Shown: positions 1-7,497, counted from the stretch's first letter. The stretch: DNA of 19,264 nt from Pirellulaceae bacterium (GCA_030744095.1 JASLRF010000197.1:1-19264), one strand, 5' to 3'. The notes: generated by a model not told the origin, from the sequence alone. Made by a program: numbers and translations.

Positions 1-198
1 GCTAGCAAGATAAGGTACAGGCACGCGGCGCGCCGGGCAACACACCGCGCACGTTCGAATGAAACGAACTACATCCCTCACGTGTTCCGACAGCCGCAAC
101 TAGAGTAGCAGGCACACGCGCCAGGCGCGCGGAAGTAACCAACAGAAGACCCTCACACATTCCGCTCTAACTCGTCGAGATATCCGCCATGAAAACCG

Positions 199-2169
199 TT
201 ACTTCGTCTGGCGCACTCTTACTGTTATCGCGTCCTGCTTGACGATACGAACCGGCGTATCGTAGTAGACTGCACACTGGCCGGCGTCGGTCAGTTCCGC
301 CGGGATCAGCGCGTTCCCACAATGCCCGCTACGGAGCCAGCCGCCTTTGGGAATCAACAAGATGTCGGGGCGTTGCCGGTCGTCGAATTTCAAGCGAACC
401 GTCAGCTCGCCGATTTCTGATTCGACAGTGGCTTCCTCGCCGTCCGAGAAACCTGCGGCCGACGCGGGATGGACGGTCGCGGTCAACGGTCCGTTCAGCA
501 CTCCGTGCACCCACTGCGAACACTGTGACTGTTCGGTCGATAGGGACGTCAGCAGTAACGGCCTTTCGCGCGAAGGCGCTCGCGGGGGCGGTGCGATGTG
601 GTGAATCAGATCAACTCGCCCGGTCTGCGTTGGAAATTTGCGGTCGGAGAAGATGACTTCCTGGCTGAGCGGATTACGAACGCTTCCCCGCCGCAGCTCT
701 TCCAGCGAGGCGCCATGATCCGCAACTCGACGGAGAAGTCGTCGTTTCCACGTGTCGACGTCATCGGAAAACTCCGAGCCCATTCCAACTCGCTGGGCGA
801 GTTGTTGGACAATCTCATAATCAGACAGAACGCCTTCAGGCCGTGCCACGACGGGTCTGGACTCGATCAACCAATGGTGACCGTAGGCACCCAACAGATC
901 GTCTTCTTCCAGCATCGTCGTCGTTGGCAGAACGACATCCGCACAGCAGGCCGAATCTGTCAGGAAGGAATCGACGACGACGGTCAATTCGCGCGACTCG
1001 AGCGCCTTCCTTACCGTCTTCGATTCAGGCAGCATTACCACGGGGTTCGCGGCCGTCACCCAGACCATTCGAATCGGCGGATCGTTGGCGGCTAGGATCC
1101 CAGGTCCCAACATTGGTTCTGGGATCGCCCGCGATGTCGCCGTGCCGTCGGCGAACGAAAAATCGAATGCGCCCCGACGACTGAAGTAATACGAAACGCC
1201 ACCACCCGCGATCCCCAGATTTCCAGAAATCGCGACCAACGCGTCAATCGAGCGAACTGCGGCGGAGCCCTGCTGGCGGCGCTGCAGGCCCCAACCAACC
1301 AAAATTGAAGTAGGCCCGTTGGCGTAGGCGGTGGCAAATTCGACCATATCCTCGGCGGTGACACCAGCCTCAGCGCTCCAGTTATCGACCGACCGCGATT
1401 CCGCCAGTGTGCGAAATGCATCGAAGTGGTCGCAATACGTCGGGGCAGCTGGATCAAACTGGTTTCGCTCGAACAGTAGCTTTGCCACACCCAACGCCAA
1501 GGCAATGTCTCCACCTGGCTTCGGTTGCAGATATAAGTCGGACAGATCGGCCGTACGATGACGGACCGGGTCGATCAACACGATGCGAGCCCCATTTGCT
1601 TTGGCTCTCTTTAGAATCGGCAGCAGATGGACCTGACTAATATAGGGGTTTTTCCCCCACAAGACGATCGTCTTGCTGTTGAGCACGTCGAATAAGTCAT
1701 GGCTTTCCAGCTGGCCAAAGTCCTGCATTTGGGCGGCGCTGCCGGCCCCCGTGCAGATATCACCTGATTTGGTCGTTGCGGGCCCAAACGCAGCAAAGAA
1801 GTAGTCGCTGACATGCTTCATGATCCCCAGCGACCCGCCGCAGCGGTAATGTAAAATCGCATCGCCACCAGATTCGGCGCGAATACGCAACATCGTCTTG
1901 GCGATCAGATCCAACACGTGGTCCCAACTGGCGGGGGCGAGCTTGCCGTTCTTGCGAACCAAGGGGGTCGTAAGCCGGTCGGGATCATATTGCCGTTGGA
2001 GGAATCGGCTGGTGCGATGGCAGAGGAATCCCTGCGTGACCGGATGATCAGGATCGCCTTGCAGGCGAACGACGCGCCCATCCCGAATCGTCGCGACGAT
2101 GCCACAGGCATCCGGGCAGTCTCGATTGCAGGCAGTTTTGCGGATTTCTGGTGGGGTGCTGGTCGTCAC
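199..2169 (-). CDS. Molybdopterin-dependent oxidoreductase with [4Fe-4S] cluster (DMSO reductase superfamily)
   Basis: The 656-residue protein has the full catalytic-subunit layout of the molybdopterin (bis-MGD) family. An N-terminal [4Fe-4S] motif has Cys14, Cys18, Cys22 and Cys50 (C-x3-C-x3-C-x27-C). The central Mo-cofactor domains follow, and a C-terminal molydopterin dinucleotide-binding barrel covers roughly residues 540-650. Cys139 in GDICTGAG aligns by position with the Mo ligand of formate dehydrogenase H (Sec140 in E. coli FdhF), so Cys is the likely ligand here. There is no Tat signal, which suggests a cytoplasmic enzyme. The only in-frame start upstream of the cluster is a GTG; a stop lies four codons upstream, and no clear Shine-Dalgarno (SD) is visible. 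No electron-transfer partner is adjacent. Family assignment is firm. The substrate (formate, an oxyanion or another) is unknown. Confidence 0.92.
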   Translation of the reverse strand: MTTSTPPEIRKTACNRDCPDACGIVATIRDGRVVRLQGDPDHPVTQGFLCHRTSRFLQRQYDPDRLTTPLVRKNGKLAPASWDHVLDLIAKTMLRIRAESGGDAILHYRCGGSLGIMKHVSDYFFAAFGPATTKSGDICTGAGSAAQMQDFGQLESHDLFDVLNSKTIVLWGKNPYISQVHLLPILKRAKANGARIVLIDPVRHRTADLSDLYLQPKPGGDIALALGVAKLLFERNQFDPAAPTYCDHFDAFRTLAESRSVDNWSAEAGVTAEDMVEFATAYANGPTSILVGWGLQRRQQGSAAVRSIDALVAISGNLGIAGGGVSYYFSRRGAFDFSFADGTATSRAIPEPMLGPGILAANDPPIRMVWVTAANPVVMLPESKTVRKALESRELTVVVDSFLTDSACCADVVLPTTTMLEEDDLLGAYGHHWLIESRPVVARPEGVLSDYEIVQQLAQRVGMGSEFSDDVDTWKRRLLRRVADHGASLEELRRGSVRNPLSQEVIFSDRKFPTQTGRVDLIHHIAPPPRAPSRERPLLLTSLSTEQSQCSQWVHGVLNGPLTATVHPASAAGFSDGEEATVESEIGELTVRLKFDDRQRPDILLIPKGGWLRSGHCGNALIPAELTDAGQCAVYYDTPVRIVKQDAITVRVRQTK

Positions 2170-2377
2170 GAGCGCATCTTAGGGGTTTCGTCAGCCGGCA
2201 AACAAGACGCCCCTCGATGCAAAAGGTCCGGGCCAATGCGAGGCGTCGCTGGTATTCTAACAGAATCTGGCCTGGCGGGGGCCGGCAGGTTGATTGCTGG
2301 CTGATCCAAGATCGATGATGCGCAAGAAGAGAAAGACGCATCCATGCGTCCTGTGATCAGTCCGTGCTGAATGTGAG

Positions 2378-2806
2378 CTAGCCTTCGGTTGACTCCTTAG
2401 AAGTCGACTTCTTGCTACTTCGCGCCGCCCGCTTCTTCTTTGCATCCGTGCGTTTCTTTGTGACCTCTGCCAACTGCTCTGCATCCAGAACGGCATCGAT
2501 CTCACGGTCGCGTTCAGCGACCAAGGCGTCCAGCTGTGCGCGTAGCTTGTCCAGCTGCACCGCGTAATCGGCCTGGACCTTATAGATGGCTTCCCGTTGC
2601 TTCTGTGATACGAGCGCAGAGAAATGGGACGGCAACCGGCGTCGCACCTTCTTTGTCGTCGGAGCCTTCTTGGCCGACTCGCCAGGCTGGTCTTGCTGAC
2701 CGAACGACGGGCTGGCGAACAGCACGGCCAAAGCCAGCAAGATCCCCAGGCCCGTTCTCTTCTGCAGGTGACTAACACGATGGTTCGATACGTAGTCAGT
2801 ATTCAT
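2378..2806 (-). CDS. Small secreted coiled-coil protein of unknown function
   Basis: The 142-residue protein has a Sec signal peptide (hydrophobic stretch about residues 19-33, likely cleavage after SFG near residue 36). A Lys/Arg-rich linker follows, then a long amphipathic helix (about residues 62-118) with heptad-like spacing and the phrase LVSQKQREAIYKVQ. The C-terminal tail is very basic and rich in Lys, Ser and Arg. The helix, ending in 'VLDAEQ', recalls small planctomycete secreted proteins with LTxxQ-like (Spy/CpxP-like) helices, but this is a weak resemblance. The ATG at 2806 has an AAGGAG 11 nt upstream. A near-consensus sigma-70-type promoter lies about 65 nt upstream. Function is unknown; a periplasmic structural or chaperone-like role is only a guess. 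Confidence 0.75.
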   Translation of the reverse strand: MNTDYVSNHRVSHLQKRTGLGILLALAVLFASPSFGQQDQPGESAKKAPTTKKVRRRLPSHFSALVSQKQREAIYKVQADYAVQLDKLRAQLDALVAERDREIDAVLDAEQLAEVTKKRTDAKKKRAARSSKKSTSKESTEG

Positions 2807-2871
2807 GTGTCCTTAACTCCTTTTAAAAAAATGGTCCTGTCTCGAAGCACACTGCTTCAAAATCGAAGGGC

Positions 2872-2899
2872 AATATATCTCATTGCATACAAATGTCAA
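2872..2899 (-). promoter_or_regulatory. Sigma-70-type promoter for the secreted coiled-coil gene
   Basis: Read on the minus strand, a perfect TTGACA (2894-2899) is followed after 16 bp by TATATT (2872-2877), five of six matches to TATAAT. This gives a start near 2865 and a leader of about 60 nt to the ATG at 2806. The leader contains the inverted repeat GAAGCA-CAC-TGCTTC (2844-2858), which could be a small hairpin or an operator. The region is much more AT-rich than the surrounding genes. Confidence 0.55.
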
Positions 2900-2908
2900 T
2901 TATTAAAG

Positions 2909-2917
2909 TGATATACT
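2909..2917 (+). promoter_or_regulatory. Possible extended -10 promoter toward the YiiX-like lipoprotein
   Basis: TGATATACT on the plus strand fits an extended -10 (TGnTATAAT with one mismatch) in the same AT-rich patch as the divergent minus-strand promoter. No good -35 is seen at the usual distance. If used, transcription would begin near 2924, before both the small ORF at 2950 and the lipoprotein at 3124. Confidence 0.3.
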
Positions 2918-2949
2918 TTTAAATATTTTATATGCTATTCTTCTGCGCT

Positions 2950-3102
2950 ATGGATGATATTCGCCCAACGCCCGGCGAGGGAGAAATGCAACAAAATGAG
3001 TGTGAATTAGAATTGTCATTTGACCGATATGGCAAAATGCACTACCTTCCGCGGCGGCTCGGGGGCGCTAGTGAAATCTGTATGAATTGCCGTGATTTGT
3101 GA
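2950..3102 (+). CDS. Candidate 50-residue ORF upstream of the YiiX-like lipoprotein
   Basis: An ATG-initiated frame encodes 50 residues beginning MDDIRPTPGE and ending EICMNCRDL. Composition is acidic to neutral with a CxxC near the C-terminus, and it lacks the Arg/Ser-rich look of antisense frames in this GC-rich DNA. It starts just after the AT-rich promoter patch and ends 21 nt before the preferred start of the lipoprotein, so the two could be co-transcribed. No Shine-Dalgarno is visible, no family is recognised, and the frame may be fortuitous. Confidence 0.28.
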   Translation: MDDIRPTPGEGEMQQNECELELSFDRYGKMHYLPRRLGGASEICMNCRDL

Positions 3103-3123
3103 CAAATGATCACGAGGGCTCCC

Positions 3124-4116
3124 ATGGCCGGAAAACTCGACATGGCGTCTAGCCCTTCCGGAACAGCAGTCAAATACGCTGTAGTCATCGCTATGACGGT
3201 GTTTTTGGGTGGCTGCGCGGCTGGTAGTGCTCGTGTCGCACCGAGGCAGGTCGAGCGCGTCACGGGTCAAGGCACGCCACCAATCGCCACCCTTTCTGAG
3301 CCCGTCGCGCTGCGTGATCCTCTGGCTGGGGTTGATCCATCCGGTCCCACCACTCACCACCGCAACCGCTACGAGCGATTGGTCACGGCTGGCCTGGACG
3401 GCATTTCCGAATTCTGGAATCGTGAGCGGAGCGCTGCCTGGGACGAGTGGGCGGACGACCATTTGCAGGACGGTGACATCGTCTTCGTCCAATCTGAAGG
3501 GAATCTGATTCTGGGTGTTATCGACTTTTCCAAGCTGACGCGCGAGGTCACGGAGAGTCCATTTACCCATATGGGAATTGTCGCCGCCGAAAACGGCCAG
3601 ACTCTGGTCTACGACACAAACTTGTCCGGCCCAGGTCGAAAGACGTTTGGTCAGATGATGGCGATGTCGGATATTGCCGGCGTCGCGGTCAAACGATTAC
3701 GACGAGGGTACCGTCAACACATTCCGGCAGCAGTGGCGTATTGTCGTCGGGTCCACGAACATCGGATCGGCTTCGACAAGAAACTACGCCTGGACAATGA
3801 CAAACTCTATTGTACGGAAATGGTGGAAGTGGCGTTTCGTTCGACCGGCTTGCGGCTGTCGCAGCCCGTCCGCTGGAACGCCTTACCTGGATTCGACAAG
3901 CACTCGATATCGATCAACGCGATTCGCATCGCCAACCAGGCAAAGCCGGACGATTTTGTCATCATTCCCGGCAACGATCAGATGGGGATCTGGGCCAGCC
4001 CGGCGTTGGAGTTGGTACTCGATTTAACGGACGTCGATTCTCCACCACCCATACCGGATCAGTCACGTCAAGAGCGTGACAACTTGACGGCGAGTCAAGG
4101 ACTGGCGCATCAATAG
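3124..4116 (+). CDS. Lipoprotein with permuted NlpC/P60 papain-like fold (YiiX/YaeF-like)
   Basis: From the ATG at 3124 the protein is 330 residues. The frame allows an ATG at 3106, but only 3124 has a Shine-Dalgarno (GAGGG, 5 nt upstream). Residues 17-31 form a lipoprotein signal ending in the lipobox LGGC (lipidated Cys31). The body has the circularly permuted NlpC/P60 order: a DGDIVFV strand (about 116-122), then SPFTHMGIV with likely catalytic His149, then NDKLYCTEMV with likely catalytic Cys230. The phrase resembles the FDxxF...YCSELV signature of the YiiX/YaeF/YebB group. Members are predicted thiol hydrolases acting on amide or ester bonds in cell-envelope material; the substrate here is unknown. 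It is convergent with the NTPase gene downstream, and a palindromic repeat begins right after its stop. Confidence 0.82.
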   Translation: MAGKLDMASSPSGTAVKYAVVIAMTVFLGGCAAGSARVAPRQVERVTGQGTPPIATLSEPVALRDPLAGVDPSGPTTHHRNRYERLVTAGLDGISEFWNRERSAAWDEWADDHLQDGDIVFVQSEGNLILGVIDFSKLTREVTESPFTHMGIVAAENGQTLVYDTNLSGPGRKTFGQMMAMSDIAGVAVKRLRRGYRQHIPAAVAYCRRVHEHRIGFDKKLRLDNDKLYCTEMVEVAFRSTGLRLSQPVRWNALPGFDKHSISINAIRIANQAKPDDFVIIPGNDQMGIWASPALELVLDLTDVDSPPPIPDQSRQERDNLTASQGLAHQ

Positions 4117-4201
4117 TAGTCGCTGTTCGCTCCCAAGCTGTGAATTTATCGAGTTTCAACCAGGCAGGCGTTATGTTCGCGGAGCGAACAACGACTATTC
4201 G
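4117..4201. repeat. Dispersed palindromic repeat, copy 1 (convergent intergenic)
   Basis: Two arms, TAGTCGCTGTTCGCTCC (4117-4133) and GGAGCGAACAACGACTA (4181-4197), are reverse complements over 17 bp with one mismatch, separated by 47 nt. The right arm contains its own palindrome GTTCGC-GGA-GCGAAC (4175-4189). The 21 bases 4181-4201 recur exactly at 11166-11186, and the core TTCGCGGAGCGAA recurs twice, once inverted, at 15804-15862. Because it fills the gap between two convergent genes it may also act as a bidirectional transcript end, although no U-tract is seen. Confidence 0.75.
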
Positions 4202-4207
4202 CGGCAC

Positions 4208-5743
4208 CTACACTGCACCCAAACCACGTTCGAACGCCTCTTGTTCGCGCTGGTAAAGCGCCAATGTCGGCTCGAAGGTATTCGATGAGATCTTGTAGTG
4301 CGGTTCGTGATCCAGGTGTGCATTACAATGTGCAATCAACAGACGATATAGAAACTTGAACAGGTGCCGTGGCGTGCGCAGCGTGCGCATGGCTTCCATC
4401 AGACGCAGATCGCTGACATCGTCGTCAAACCAGTCGCTAAGCGTTGGCTTCGATCCATCGGTTGCACACGCCCGCATCCGAGCCCCCGCCACATCGTAGA
4501 GCGCTTCGCCGGTCCAATGAAACGAGCGAATCATATTCTGCTTGTCCAGCCGAGACCGTTCGTAAAAGTCCTTCGACTCACGATCAACGAATGGAACCAG
4601 TTCGCTCGGCAACATCAACTTGATGCCCAATCCGGCCTGCTTAAGGAACTTGTTGTCAAGCATCGGCCACAGCAGCAACTTCATGCGCTCAGCCGAGCCA
4701 TTGATGAGATGCGGTTCGTCCAGGCGATCGACCAAGACGACGACTCCTGTGTAGCCGAGCGACTTCAGAACGAGTTGGAACTTGCCTAGCAGTTCGTAAC
4801 GATCGTCCGTTCGCTCCTTCGTGGGCAAGGGCTGCCCAGACAGCTCGGTCTGCGTAAAGCAACTCAGTAGTCGGCGCAACGGGGCTGTATCGTGAAAGCC
4901 AACACGCATATGCCGGACGACTCCCCGAGCAAGTCGCCAGCAGTGCCAGAAGCGAAGCAATGACGGGCTCCAGGCCGCCAGCAATACGCCCAGTGTGCCG
5001 ATGATCATCGTTCCGCGGAGAAACCGCTGAAACGTGGTTAGTTCGCTTGACCAGATACCTTTGATCGACGCGTAAATCAGCACCATCGCGACCAACACGC
5101 TGACGCTCCATCCCAAGATCACGGGCAGGTACGAGCGCCAGATGGAAAATCGCAGGCGGGTTCGCAACTCGTGCCAACGGTCACGAAAGGTCCCAGTAAG
5201 CGACTGATCATAACAAGCCGCCAACAATAAGATATCGCGCGCTTGATGGCGTTCTAGTTTGTCAACATCGGCCGCCTTAACTTCGCACGGCACCTGCTCG
5301 TTGGCTGGCTGGGTCTCCGAAATCGCGTCAACCAGACCCGTCACCCCCAGGGAAAGAATGGCGTCCATATGGTCCCACAGTTTCCACTGCGACAAGACCT
5401 TTTCCGTTTTCGTGTTCCGCCGCCCCGCACGATCTCGAAAGCGGTCGAGAAATGGGTTGAAGTCGTCGTAATGAACGACCAATACTCGTTCGGTCGAGTG
5501 CTGCCGATTGTGCTGATCTAATTCGCGCGCAATCTGCAGCCGGACAGCAGTCTTGCCTGCCCCTTTTTCGCCAAACACAATCGCCGTCGCTGGTTCGCCG
5601 GGGTCACCATAGACCTTGTCCCAGGCCGGGTGGTGCGTGTCGCCGATGCAGTGATTCTTGAAAACGGCATCGGTCTGAGCATCTTCTTCCGAAAAAGGGT
5701 TCTTGGCCAATTTGTGATGTTCGAGGTATTGCTGAATTTGCAT
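4208..5743 (-). CDS. Membrane-anchored P-loop NTPase, KAP-like architecture
   Basis: The 511-residue protein opens with YLEHHKLAKNPFSEED, similar to the start of ExeA/TniB-type AAA ATPases. Walker A is GEKGAGKT (58-65) and Walker B is VVVLVDRLDE (334-343). Between them are two hydrophobic helices, about 206-225 and 243-260, flanked by Arg-rich segments. Transmembrane helices inserted between Walker A and B are the hallmark of KAP NTPases, many of which work at the inner face of the membrane and some in prophage exclusion. A C-terminal helical region (about 395-511) could be a lid or sensor domain. The start is the ATG at 5743 with no strong Shine-Dalgarno. No partner gene is adjacent, so its task is unknown. 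The NTPase call is solid; KAP membership is inferred from architecture. Confidence 0.8.
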   Translation of the reverse strand: MQIQQYLEHHKLAKNPFSEEDAQTDAVFKNHCIGDTHHPAWDKVYGDPGEPATAIVFGEKGAGKTAVRLQIARELDQHNRQHSTERVLVVHYDDFNPFLDRFRDRAGRRNTKTEKVLSQWKLWDHMDAILSLGVTGLVDAISETQPANEQVPCEVKAADVDKLERHQARDILLLAACYDQSLTGTFRDRWHELRTRLRFSIWRSYLPVILGWSVSVLVAMVLIYASIKGIWSSELTTFQRFLRGTMIIGTLGVLLAAWSPSLLRFWHCWRLARGVVRHMRVGFHDTAPLRRLLSCFTQTELSGQPLPTKERTDDRYELLGKFQLVLKSLGYTGVVVLVDRLDEPHLINGSAERMKLLLWPMLDNKFLKQAGLGIKLMLPSELVPFVDRESKDFYERSRLDKQNMIRSFHWTGEALYDVAGARMRACATDGSKPTLSDWFDDDVSDLRLMEAMRTLRTPRHLFKFLYRLLIAHCNAHLDHEPHYKISSNTFEPTLALYQREQEAFERGLGAV

Positions 5744-6156
5744 GTTACTGGCTTTGTACGGAGAGGGTCGGGCGGCTGGGCAAACGTCCGGACGACAATC
5801 AGGCTCATTGACGAGGCGACGCGCTTCAGATCACCTTGCTACGGGTATTCGCGAAGTGATCCCTAGTCTTTTGGCCGCTAGAAAAAGTATAGCAACGATT
5901 TTTTGGATTGGAGGTATGTTCCCAGCCATCGTGGCCCTTTATCCAGACGGTCAGTTGGGACAACGGCTGCAAACGTCGCTTTCGGTGCGACCGGTCAGTG
6001 CGAGTACGCGTCAGGTGCCACGGTAACCTGCCGAGCCGTCGCTTGTGGCCGCGAGGATCACGGTTGGACACACCAGTCGTGGCACCAGAGCGTTTTCGGG
6101 TGCCAAGTGAAGGACTAACTCCACGCGCAGTCCGACGCCCCGGGCCAAACTGGCAG
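5744..6156. other. Intergenic gap with one hairpin
   Basis: No convincing gene is seen in these roughly 410 bases; the frames on both strands have the skewed composition of non-coding GC-rich DNA. TGGCACC/GGTGCCA (6080-6086 and 6099-6105) form a 7-bp stem with a 12-nt loop about 50 nt past the SDR stop on its transcript. It lacks a U-tract, so a terminator role is weak. The AT-rich stretch around 5875-5920 could hold the promoter of the NTPase gene, but no clear pair of boxes was found. Confidence 0.4.
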
Positions 6157-6942
6157 TTACCTCCCCGTGTATTTGCGATCGAAGTGCGTGTAGCCGCCAT
6201 CGACATAGACGATCTGCCCGGTGGTGTGGCTCGATCGGCTGGACGCCAAGAAGACGACCATGTCCGCCAACTCTTCCTTGGTCGTGAAGCGACGCCCCAG
6301 CGGAATCATCTGCTCGATTTTGCGTTTCGTATCTGCCGGGTCTGGCATCGTCCTCAGCCAGTTAGCGTAAAGCGGCGTCCAAGCTTCCGCCGGAATCACG
6401 GCATTAACACGGACACCGAACTGCGCCAAATCGACGGCCCATTCGCGCGTCAGGGCATCAATGCCTCCCTTGGCCGCAGCGTAAGCCGAAGTGCCTCCCT
6501 GACCGGTCACACTGACCTTAGAACCAATGTTCACAATCGCCCCCTGCGACGCCTTGATCGCGTCGACGGCGTGATGAACGATGGCGAAGTAATGCACCAG
6601 ATTGCGTTGGAGCGATGCAACAAATTCGGTTGGACTGGCATCCAAGCCCACGCCGTCGTTGACTCCAGCATTGTTGACCACGACGTCGATTTGGCCAAAT
6701 CTCGCCAACGTTTTCTCAACGGCAATCCGACAGTTTTCTGCGACACAAAGATCCGCTTGAATGAAACAACAATCTTGGCCCTTGGCGGCATACTCGGCCT
6801 CCAGCGCTTCGCCCTCGACCGTGCTGCGGTTGACGTTGGCCACTCGCGCACCCTCCGCCAAAAATGATCGGACAATGCCTTCGCCGATCCCCTTGGATCC
6901 ACCAGTAACCAGTACGACTTTCTCCTGTAACCCCAAATCCAT
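6157..6942 (-). CDS. SDR-family dehydrogenase, L-fucose dehydrogenase-like
   Basis: The 261-residue protein is a classical short-chain dehydrogenase: cofactor motif TGGSKGIG (13-20), NNAG (90-93), catalytic Ser141, Tyr154 and Lys158 (YxxxK). The phrases NNAGVNDGVGLDA, NAVIPAEAWTPLY and HTTGQIVYVDGGYTHFDR match, from memory, the group annotated as L-fucose dehydrogenase, which oxidises L-fucose and related sugars to lactones with NAD(P)+. This supports a sugar-oxidising role but does not fix the substrate. The frame extends upstream to a GTG at 6972, but the ATG at 6942 fits the family N-terminus. A GAG-containing stretch upstream gives a modest ribosome site. It follows the HMA lipoprotein gene on the same strand, separated by a hairpin that probably ends that transcript. 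Confidence 0.85.
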   Translation of the reverse strand: MDLGLQEKVVLVTGGSKGIGEGIVRSFLAEGARVANVNRSTVEGEALEAEYAAKGQDCCFIQADLCVAENCRIAVEKTLARFGQIDVVVNNAGVNDGVGLDASPTEFVASLQRNLVHYFAIVHHAVDAIKASQGAIVNIGSKVSVTGQGGTSAYAAAKGGIDALTREWAVDLAQFGVRVNAVIPAEAWTPLYANWLRTMPDPADTKRKIEQMIPLGRRFTTKEELADMVVFLASSRSSHTTGQIVYVDGGYTHFDRKYTGR

Positions 6943-7049
6943 GTTGTTTCTCGTTGGTAATGCCCGGAACACCAGCGTCGTAGATGGAGTGTCGGGCGTT
7001 GATAATTGCCGGTTCAGAGTGGAAACGCAATTGGCCCAAGAATGACAAA

Positions 7050-7079
7050 CGGGCCGCGCTGGATTACCAACACGGCCCG
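7050..7079 (-). terminator. Likely terminator after the HMA lipoprotein gene
   Basis: CGGGCCG (7050-7056) and CGGCCCG (7073-7079) form a perfect 7-bp GC-rich stem. The 16-nt loop contains a small TGG-ATTA-CCA sub-hairpin. On the minus strand the stem starts 34 nt after the TAG at 7114-7116 and is followed by a short, interrupted T-rich run (GTTTGTCATT). The position is notable: it follows the distal TAG, not the internal TGA, which fits translation through the TGA. Confidence 0.45.
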
Positions 7080-7113
7080 CAAATTCTGTCAGTCCCGAGC
7101 AGTCAGCAGTTTC

Positions 7114-7497
7114 CTACTGAACGACGGTGGAATCTTCAAAATTGGCAGCCGCCAACTTTTCAATGGCCGATTTCGAATCGAATTTCAAAGCATCCACCGT
7201 GACGGTGGCGGTTCTCTTGTTCGGGTCTGTCTTGACTTCCACTACACCCGGTAGCGGCGAAAGTGCGTCTGTCACTTCCATGGCGCAGCCCGGTCATGTC
7301 ATCCCGGGAATATTCAATGACACCAATGTCGTGTTGGCGTTCGCCGCCGCATCATCGCTCTGACCGCCGGGCGTATCCGGGACCGAGATCGACAAGTCGG
7401 ATGAGGATGTATTGCTGACTGGTCCGCTGCTGCTGGGCGCGGGCGTGCACCCCGCTGCCAGCACGACCAGCAAAGCTGGTAACCAATAGGATTTCAT
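7114..7497 (-). CDS. Predicted selenoprotein: HMA-domain lipoprotein with in-frame TGA (Sec) at residue 68
   Basis: The gene encodes 127 residues if the TGA at 7294-7296 is read as selenocysteine. The ATG at 7497 has AGGAA 7 nt upstream; a second ATG at 7515 lacks one. Residues 1-17 are a lipoprotein signal with lipobox LAAGC (Cys17). A Ser/Pro/Asp-rich linker runs to about residue 55. The rest is a full heavy-metal-associated (HMA/MerP-like) domain with a beta-alpha-beta-beta-alpha-beta pattern: strand TLVSLNIPGMT, metal loop U68-P-G-C71, helix AMEVTDALSPLPG, strands VVEVKTD and TATVTVD, helix SAIEKLAAANF, stop TAG. The TGA sits exactly at the first Cys of the family motif GMTCxxC, and frame and fold continue unbroken for 59 codons. 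A hairpin lies 14 nt downstream. The protein probably binds a soft metal outside the cytoplasmic membrane. The alternative is a nonsense mutation leaving a 67-residue lipoprotein. Confidence 0.75.
7259..7279 (-). promoter_or_regulatory. Candidate bacterial SECIS hairpin
   Basis: On the minus-strand transcript, GGAAGTG and CACTTTC pair over 7 bp (one G-U) around the 7-nt loop ACAGACG. The stem begins 14 nt after the UGA, which puts the apical loop 21 nt downstream, inside the 16-37 nt window used for bacterial SECIS searches as I recall it. If the closing G-C opens, the loop begins with G, another common property. This was folded by eye. Confidence 0.5.

Noticed and set aside
117..129. A short perfect palindrome CGCGCC-A-GGCGCG downstream of the molybdopterin oxidoreductase gene.
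   Set aside because: A one-base loop and no T-run after it on the minus strand; such GC-rich palindromes occur by chance here.
598..1095. A 165-codon plus-strand frame inside the molybdopterin oxidoreductase region.
   Set aside because: Antisense shadow of a well-supported enzyme; no domain, no ribosome site.
136..2169. Whether the molybdenum enzyme is also a selenoprotein, given the predicted Sec protein nearby.
   Set aside because: The Mo-ligand position is an ordinary Cys codon (Cys139) and no in-frame TGA is present.
5908..6867. A 319-codon open frame on the plus strand.
   Set aside because: It lies antisense to the SDR gene; the SDR motifs settle the coding strand.
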